A DNA stretch of 34,588 nucleotides. It comes from DATGLG01 sp035294245 (GTDB taxonomy: Bacteria > Pseudomonadota > Alphaproteobacteria > JACZXZ01). The first letter of the stretch is position 1, and each line of letters begins with the position of its first letter. Below the pieces are notes generated by a model, which was given only the letters and a program-made list of their open reading frames with translations, did not search any database and was not told the origin of the DNA. The stretch covers positions 1 through 34,588 of the forward strand of contig DATGLG010000014.1 in the NCBI GenBank assembly GCA_035294245.1. The letters are read 5' to 3'. Positions 31,202 through 34,588 of the stretch are shown in pieces. The translations under genes and the position numbers were made by a program.

Positions 31202-31804
31202 TCAGCGCCAGCGGCGGCGCAGCTCTTCGCGATTTAGCTCGAGCCAGAGCAGGCAGGCGACCGTGCTGGAGTCGTGGATCTCCTCGTTGCGCCGGCGCAT
31301 CGCGAAGGCCTCCGCCGCGGGGACCACGATGACGCGAATGTCCTCGTGCTCGTGGTCGAGGCCGTGGATGCCGCCGGCCCCAGAGGAGTCGACGCGGCCG
31401 CAGAAGAGCGACACGGTCTCGGAGCAGGCGCCGGGGGTGGTGAGATGCGTGCTGATGGGCACCAGCTCGCCGAGGACCAGCCCGGCCTCCTCCTTGGCTT
31501 CGCGATGACACACCGCCTCGGCCGTCTCGCCGTCGCCGATCATGCCGGCGACGATCTCGGTGAGCCACGGGCCGCAGCCCGCGGCATAAGCGCCGGCGCG
31601 GAACTGCTGGATCAAGACTACGGCGTCGCGCTCGGGGTCGTAGGGCAGAACGCCGGCCGAGGAGCCGCGCTCGAACATGTCGCGGCTGATGACATCGCTC
31701 CAGCCGCCGGCGTGGAGCCTGTGGCGAAGATTGTATTGCTCGAGCCGGAAATGGGCTTGAAACAGCAGCTCGCGGGAGACGAGCTCGACATCGTCGCGAT
31801 TCAT
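31202..31804 (-). CDS. nudF: NudF-type ADP-ribose pyrophosphatase (Nudix hydrolase)
   Basis: 200 residues. The Nudix box runs G87-x5-E93-x7-REAKEEAGL (101-109), ideal for Mg-dependent hydrolysis. The N-terminal beta part MNRDDVELVSRELLFQ and LLPYDP-like VLPYDPERDAVVLIQQFR match E. coli NudF, which cleaves ADP-ribose to AMP and ribose-5-phosphate. GIHGLDHEHEDIRVIVV is the substrate-side segment. ATG 31804 is chosen from this family alignment; the frame is open upstream. It ends 127 bases before cysK on the same strand and is divergent from the OsmC gene. Confidence 0.92.
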   Translation of the reverse strand: MNRDDVELVSRELLFQAHFRLEQYNLRHRLHAGGWSDVISRDMFERGSSAGVLPYDPERDAVVLIQQFRAGAYAAGCGPWLTEIVAGMIGDGETAEAVCHREAKEEAGLVLGELVPISTHLTTPGACSETVSLFCGRVDSSGAGGIHGLDHEHEDIRVIVVPAAEAFAMRRRNEEIHDSSTVACLLWLELNREELRRRWR

Positions 31805-31949
31805 GCGCACTCTCTCTGATGGTTTCTCGCTCAGGTGCGCCGCATCATAAAGCTTGGGCCGGCGAAGCAAAGCCGATTCGCGGTGCTGCATGGCTTGGTC
31901 CCATTGCCGGGTCGAATGGTGGCTCGGCGGGAAATTGAAGGAGAATGTC

Positions 31950-32465
31950 ATGACGCCGTTGCTGAATCCGCACGCTTCGCCTGCCTCAGGCGATCATCCA
32001 ATCCCTTTGCCGACACCGTCGCAACCGGGCGAGGTGATCGTCGCCGAGACTCGAGAAGGCCGCTACGCGCAAGCCGTGCTGACGGGGCGGCATCGCCTCG
32101 CCGCCGACGAGCCGCAATCGGTGGGCGGCGACGACAGCGGCCCGGGGCCATACGAGTACCTCCTTGCCGCGCTCGGCGCCTGCACCTCGATCACCCTGCG
32201 CATGTATGCGGCGCGCAAGGGCTGGCCCCTCGAGCGCGTCGTCGTCCACCTCTTCCATCAGAAGATCCATGCGGAGGATTGCGCGACATGCGAGACGAAG
32301 GAGGGCAAGCTCGACCGCATCGATCGCAAGCTTGAGCTTGTCGGTCCGCTCGACGCCGCGCAGCGGCAGCAGCTCCTGGCAATCGCGGATAAATGCCCGG
32401 TGCACCGAACCCTGAGCTCGATGAGCCTGATCGTCACCGAGCTCGTCGCCACGGCGGGCGGATGA
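31950..32465 (+). CDS. OsmC-family (YhfA-like) peroxide/thiol protein
   Basis: 171 residues. The two family cysteines are Cys78 in LLAALGACTSITLRMYA and Cys149 in ADKCPVHRTL; they form the redox pair that reduces organic hydroperoxides in OsmC/Ohr proteins. Flanking the first are PYEYLLAAL and RYAQAVLTGRHRL, a dimerising beta part. ATG 31950 follows AAGGAG at 31938-31943. It is divergent from the NudF-type gene and convergent with the oxygenase gene; 145 bases lie between the two divergent starts. Stress-related role likely but not proven. Confidence 0.9.
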   Translation: MTPLLNPHASPASGDHPIPLPTPSQPGEVIVAETREGRYAQAVLTGRHRLAADEPQSVGGDDSGPGPYEYLLAALGACTSITLRMYAARKGWPLERVVVHLFHQKIHAEDCATCETKEGKLDRIDRKLELVGPLDAAQRQQLLAIADKCPVHRTLSSMSLIVTELVATAGG

Positions 32466-32492
32466 GGCCGGAGTCTCCTCGGCGCGGCGTCG

Positions 32493-33491
32493 TCAGGCGG
32501 CAGTGCCGTCCTTTGCCGTCTCCCAGAGGCGCGTCTGGCGGTATTTGAGGTCGCGATATTCACCCGAGCGCACCGGCGGGTATTTCGCCGCGCCGGGCGG
32601 GGCGATGCATTCGATGAGCGCATCGTAGTTCGGGTGGTGGAAGAAGGCGATCGACAGGCGCTTGGCGCTCGCGGCGGAGGCTGGCGGCGTCACCACGCGA
32701 TGGACATTCGAGACCCAGCGATCATTGGTCCAGCGCATGAGGAGGTCGCCGATATTGACGACGAAGCTCTCGGGCTCGGTCTCGACGGAAATCCATTGTC
32801 CCTGCCGGGTCAGGACTTGAAGCCCGCCGGGAACATTCTCGCCGTTGAGGATGGTGAGAAGCCCGTAATCGGTGTGTTCGCCGCCGCGAAGCTGCCCGGG
32901 TTTCGGCGGCTCACGGAGCTCGGGATAGAAATTGAGGCGCATGGCGGTGATGTGGCGATCGATCTTGTCGTCGAAGAAATGCTCGTCGAGCCCGAGACCG
33001 AGAGCGGTCAGGCACATGAGCTCGCCGACCAAACGCTCCATCGCCGCGTAATAGCGTGCGGCCGCCTCGGCGAAGCCCGCCGGATTGCGCGGCCAGATAT
33101 TCTTGACGAAGTAGCGCCGCCCCTCGGCGCAGGTGTAATAGGGCTCGTCGGGCCAGGTCTCGCGACCGAAGTGATAGTATTCCTTGAGGTCGGGCGGCGT
33201 CAGATTGTCATTCCCGTAGCCAAGGGCCTCGTAGCCGACGGGCTTGTAGCCGCGCGGCGTCTTGATGTCGGCGGGCATGGCCTCGCGCTTCTCCGCCGGC
33301 GGCAAGGCGAAGAAGCCATGCGCCTTTGTGCGGAGGGCATCGATTACCTCGGTAGGCACGCCATGGCCGGTGATGGTAAAGAAGCCGATCTCGGTGCAAG
33401 TGCGATCGATCGCCGCGCCGGTGCGCCGCCGCGCCTCGCGATCGCCCGAGAGCGCCGCGCTCAGATCGATGACGGGGATTTCGCTCTGCAT
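32493..33491 (-). CDS. 2-oxoglutarate/Fe(II)-dependent oxygenase (isopenicillin N synthase-like)
   Basis: 332 residues. Iron ligands His206 and Asp208 (GGEHTDYG) and His264 (SNVHRVV), with Arg278 (RLSIAFF) for the 2-oxoglutarate carboxylate, are all present. An N-terminal DIOX_N segment IPVIDLSAAL, GFFTITGHGVP and FFALPPAEKREA complete the fold. The family hydroxylates or desaturates small molecules; the substrate here is unknown, and isopenicillin N synthase itself is not implied. ATG 33491 is preferred because GAGG lies six bases before it; ATG 33509 and TTG 33518 are alternatives. It lies 23 bases after the SDR stop, on the same strand, so the two may act on one pathway. Confidence 0.9.
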   Translation of the reverse strand: MQSEIPVIDLSAALSGDREARRRTGAAIDRTCTEIGFFTITGHGVPTEVIDALRTKAHGFFALPPAEKREAMPADIKTPRGYKPVGYEALGYGNDNLTPPDLKEYYHFGRETWPDEPYYTCAEGRRYFVKNIWPRNPAGFAEAAARYYAAMERLVGELMCLTALGLGLDEHFFDDKIDRHITAMRLNFYPELREPPKPGQLRGGEHTDYGLLTILNGENVPGGLQVLTRQGQWISVETEPESFVVNIGDLLMRWTNDRWVSNVHRVVTPPASAASAKRLSIAFFHHPNYDALIECIAPPGAAKYPPVRSGEYRDLKYRQTRLWETAKDGTAA

Positions 33492-33514
33492 CGCAAGCCT
33501 CGCATTCATTCGCT

Positions 33515-34270
33515 TCAATGGTAATAGGCGCCACCATCGACGACGATGGTCTGGCCGGTGATGAAGGCGGCGTCGGGACCGGCAAGGAAGGCCACGGCGC
33601 CGACGAGGTCGGCGGGGGTCATCTCGCGGGCGAGGACGCGGGTGCGCAGCGAGGGCTCGCGTACGCCCGCGGCGAGGGTCGCATTCTCCAGCACGCCGTC
33701 GCTCAAGGTGAAGCCGGGTGCCACGCTATTGACGAGGATGTTGAAGCGGCCGAGCTCGGTCGCCAGCGCGCGGGTGAGGGAGATGACGGCGCCCTTGCTG
33801 GCGACGTAATGGGCCATCCAGGGATTGCCCTTGAAGGCGACCCCGGACGAGATGTTGACGATACGGCCGCCGCCCCGCGACTTGAGCGCCGGGAGCACGG
33901 CGCGACAGCAGAGAAAAATGCCGAGAGTGTTCACCTCCATGACGCGCCGCCATTCCGCCGGCTCAATCTCCTCGAAGGGCCGCGGCGTGAGCGAGGAGTA
34001 AATCCCGGCATTGTTGATCAGGACATCGATGCCGCCGAATTCGCGCGCCGCGGCGGCGGCGAGATTGGCGGTGTCGTCCTCGGAGGCGACATCGGCGGCG
34101 AGGCCCATGGCGCGGTGCCCGGATTGGCACAGCCGCTCGGCCGCCGCTTCTGCGCCCGCGAGATCGGCGATCAGGACGGCAGCGCCACGGGCGGCGAGAT
34201 CGGTGGCCACGGCGAAGCCGATGCCCTTGGCGCCGCCGGTGACGATCGCGACCTTGCCGCCGAGCCTCAT
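33515..34270 (-). CDS. Short-chain dehydrogenase/reductase (SDR)
   Basis: 251 residues, classical SDR. Cofactor motif TGGAKGIG (11-18), NNAG (86-89), catalytic Ser141/142 with Tyr155 and Lys159 (YVASKGA), and the end GQTIVVDGG. Asp35-36 region (LIADLAG) suggests NAD rather than NADP. It interconverts an alcohol and a ketone; substrate unknown. AGGAGAGCGAGAAA precedes ATG 34270, and a sigma70-like promoter can be drawn upstream. Downstream is the oxygenase gene. Upstream is the 3' end of the binding-protein paralogue, also on the minus strand, which suggests uptake followed by oxidation of one compound. Confidence 0.93.
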   Translation of the reverse strand: MRLGGKVAIVTGGAKGIGFAVATDLAARGAAVLIADLAGAEAAAERLCQSGHRAMGLAADVASEDDTANLAAAAAREFGGIDVLINNAGIYSSLTPRPFEEIEPAEWRRVMEVNTLGIFLCCRAVLPALKSRGGGRIVNISSGVAFKGNPWMAHYVASKGAVISLTRALATELGRFNILVNSVAPGFTLSDGVLENATLAAGVREPSLRTRVLAREMTPADLVGAVAFLAGPDAAFITGQTIVVDGGAYYH

Positions 34271-34322
34271 TTTCTCGCTCTCCTGTTCCGCGCCGTCAGC
34301 GTTGGACTTGACATTTTTCGTA

Positions 34323-34352
34323 AGTATACTGAGCTTTTTGCCCGACGATCAA
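34323..34352 (-). promoter_or_regulatory. Candidate sigma70-type promoter for the SDR gene
   Basis: Read on the minus strand, TTGATC (34347-34352) and TATACT (34323-34328) are 18 bases apart. They match the -35 (4 of 6) and -10 (5 of 6) consensus. The -10 box ends 52 bases before the SDR start at 34270. The position fits, but there is no experimental support. Confidence 0.45.
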
Positions 34353-34414
34353 CCGACGGCGCGGGCGGATGACGTCGAAAAAGCCTCGCGCCACCCGCAC
34401 CGCGATCATTTGGG

Positions 34415-34588
34415 CTACAGCGTCGGCAGGGTGACCTTGCCGCCCTGGATCTCGACGATGTAGATCTGGGGCACGACTTGGCCGCTCTCCTTGCCCTTCG
34501 GGCCTTCCTTCACGAAGCTGATATTGCCGTTGATGCCCTTCACATGCACCTCCCAGAGCGCCTTGCGGATGGCCTCGGGCTCGGCCTT
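34415..34588 (-). CDS. ABC transporter substrate-binding protein, C-terminal 57 residues (5' partial)
   Basis: The frame enters from the right edge on the minus strand and ends at TAG (34415-34417). Its 57 residues equal those of the gene at 1-174 except for one change, Lys to Gln (EIQGGK). The first 141 coding bases seen are identical in the two genes, and the last 33 differ at seven positions, mostly silent. So this is a second, paralogous LivK-type periplasmic receptor, next to an SDR and an oxygenase rather than next to permease genes. Substrate unknown. Confidence 0.85.
   Translation of the reverse strand, partial: KAEPEAIRKALWEVHVKGINGNISFVKEGPKGKESGQVVPQIYIVEIQGGKVTLPTL
34448..34588. 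repeat. Right copy of the 141-base exact inverted terminal repeat
   Basis: Reverse complement of bases 1-141, without mismatch. It lies in the second binding-protein gene. Base 34447 is the first that differs (complement of C, versus A at base 142 in the left copy). Confidence 0.95.

Noticed and set aside
15591..33491. A beta-lactam biosynthetic cluster, from the penicillin-acylase and isopenicillin-N-synthase-like family names
   Set aside because: The two genes are about 13 kb apart on unrelated operons, no peptide synthetase is present, and both families are broad, so the names alone prove nothing.
34308..34330. TTGACA followed by TATACT on the plus strand
   Set aside because: The spacer is only 11 bases, far from 16-18, and no plus-strand gene starts downstream. 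The minus-strand pair TTGATC-N18-TATACT is better placed for the SDR gene.
1..34588. Circular element with direct terminal overlap
   Set aside because: The terminal match is inverted, not direct, so the contig cannot close on itself as a circle by that overlap.

Overview
The window looks like a chromosomal piece of a GC-rich alphaproteobacterium, probably in or near Rhodospirillales. The lineage pointers are a homologue of the mitochondrial-type complex I accessory subunit NDUFS4, a PAS_5-family protein, two exact TTAA-N7-TTAA CtrA-type boxes, and dense short-gap operons of high-GC genes. There is no phage, insertion sequence, integrase or CRISPR array. The two contig ends carry the same 141 bases in inverted orientation. 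Each is the 3' part of a periplasmic amino-acid-binding protein gene, so the contig was probably cut at a pair of paralogues.

Left part (1-9.7 kb): the end of a branched-chain amino acid binding protein, a 13-bp hairpin, then livH-livM-livG-livF on +. Next come a single-chain glycyl-tRNA synthetase, the NDUFS4-like subunit, tRNA-Arg(UCU), a small exported protein, a 51-residue membrane peptide and an 80-residue unknown. A PAS_5 gene and a GNAT-like gene converge with overlapping stop codons, and each has a CtrA-type box upstream.

Middle (9-19.4 kb): a LysE exporter with an inverted-repeat candidate operator, an MFS transporter, 845 bases without a convincing gene, a YkoP-like protein with a GT2 glycosyltransferase and an AI-2E-family membrane protein, a CBS-pair protein, and a two-gene unit of a penicillin-acylase-family Ntn hydrolase followed by a GH3-family adenylating enzyme. 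That unit pairs an amide-hydrolysing family with an amide-forming family and is the most interesting functional pairing here.

Right part (19.6-34.6 kb): a proline racemase-superfamily enzyme with a Ser/Thr instead of Cys/Cys pair plus a NIPSNAP protein; a three-gene phosphorelay (triple-PAS kinase, single-domain regulator, REC-kinase hybrid) without a DNA-binding output; a Rap1a/Tai-family secreted protein; then an eight-gene minus-strand run: cysK, 3-mercaptopyruvate sulfurtransferase, two GNAT acetyltransferases, a metC-like PLP enzyme, hisI, a secreted PGN-repeat protein and a 48-residue membrane peptide. A NudF-type Nudix hydrolase, an OsmC protein, a 2-oxoglutarate/Fe(II) oxygenase and an SDR follow, ending in the second binding-protein copy.

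All functional names rest on motif recognition by eye. No database search was possible.
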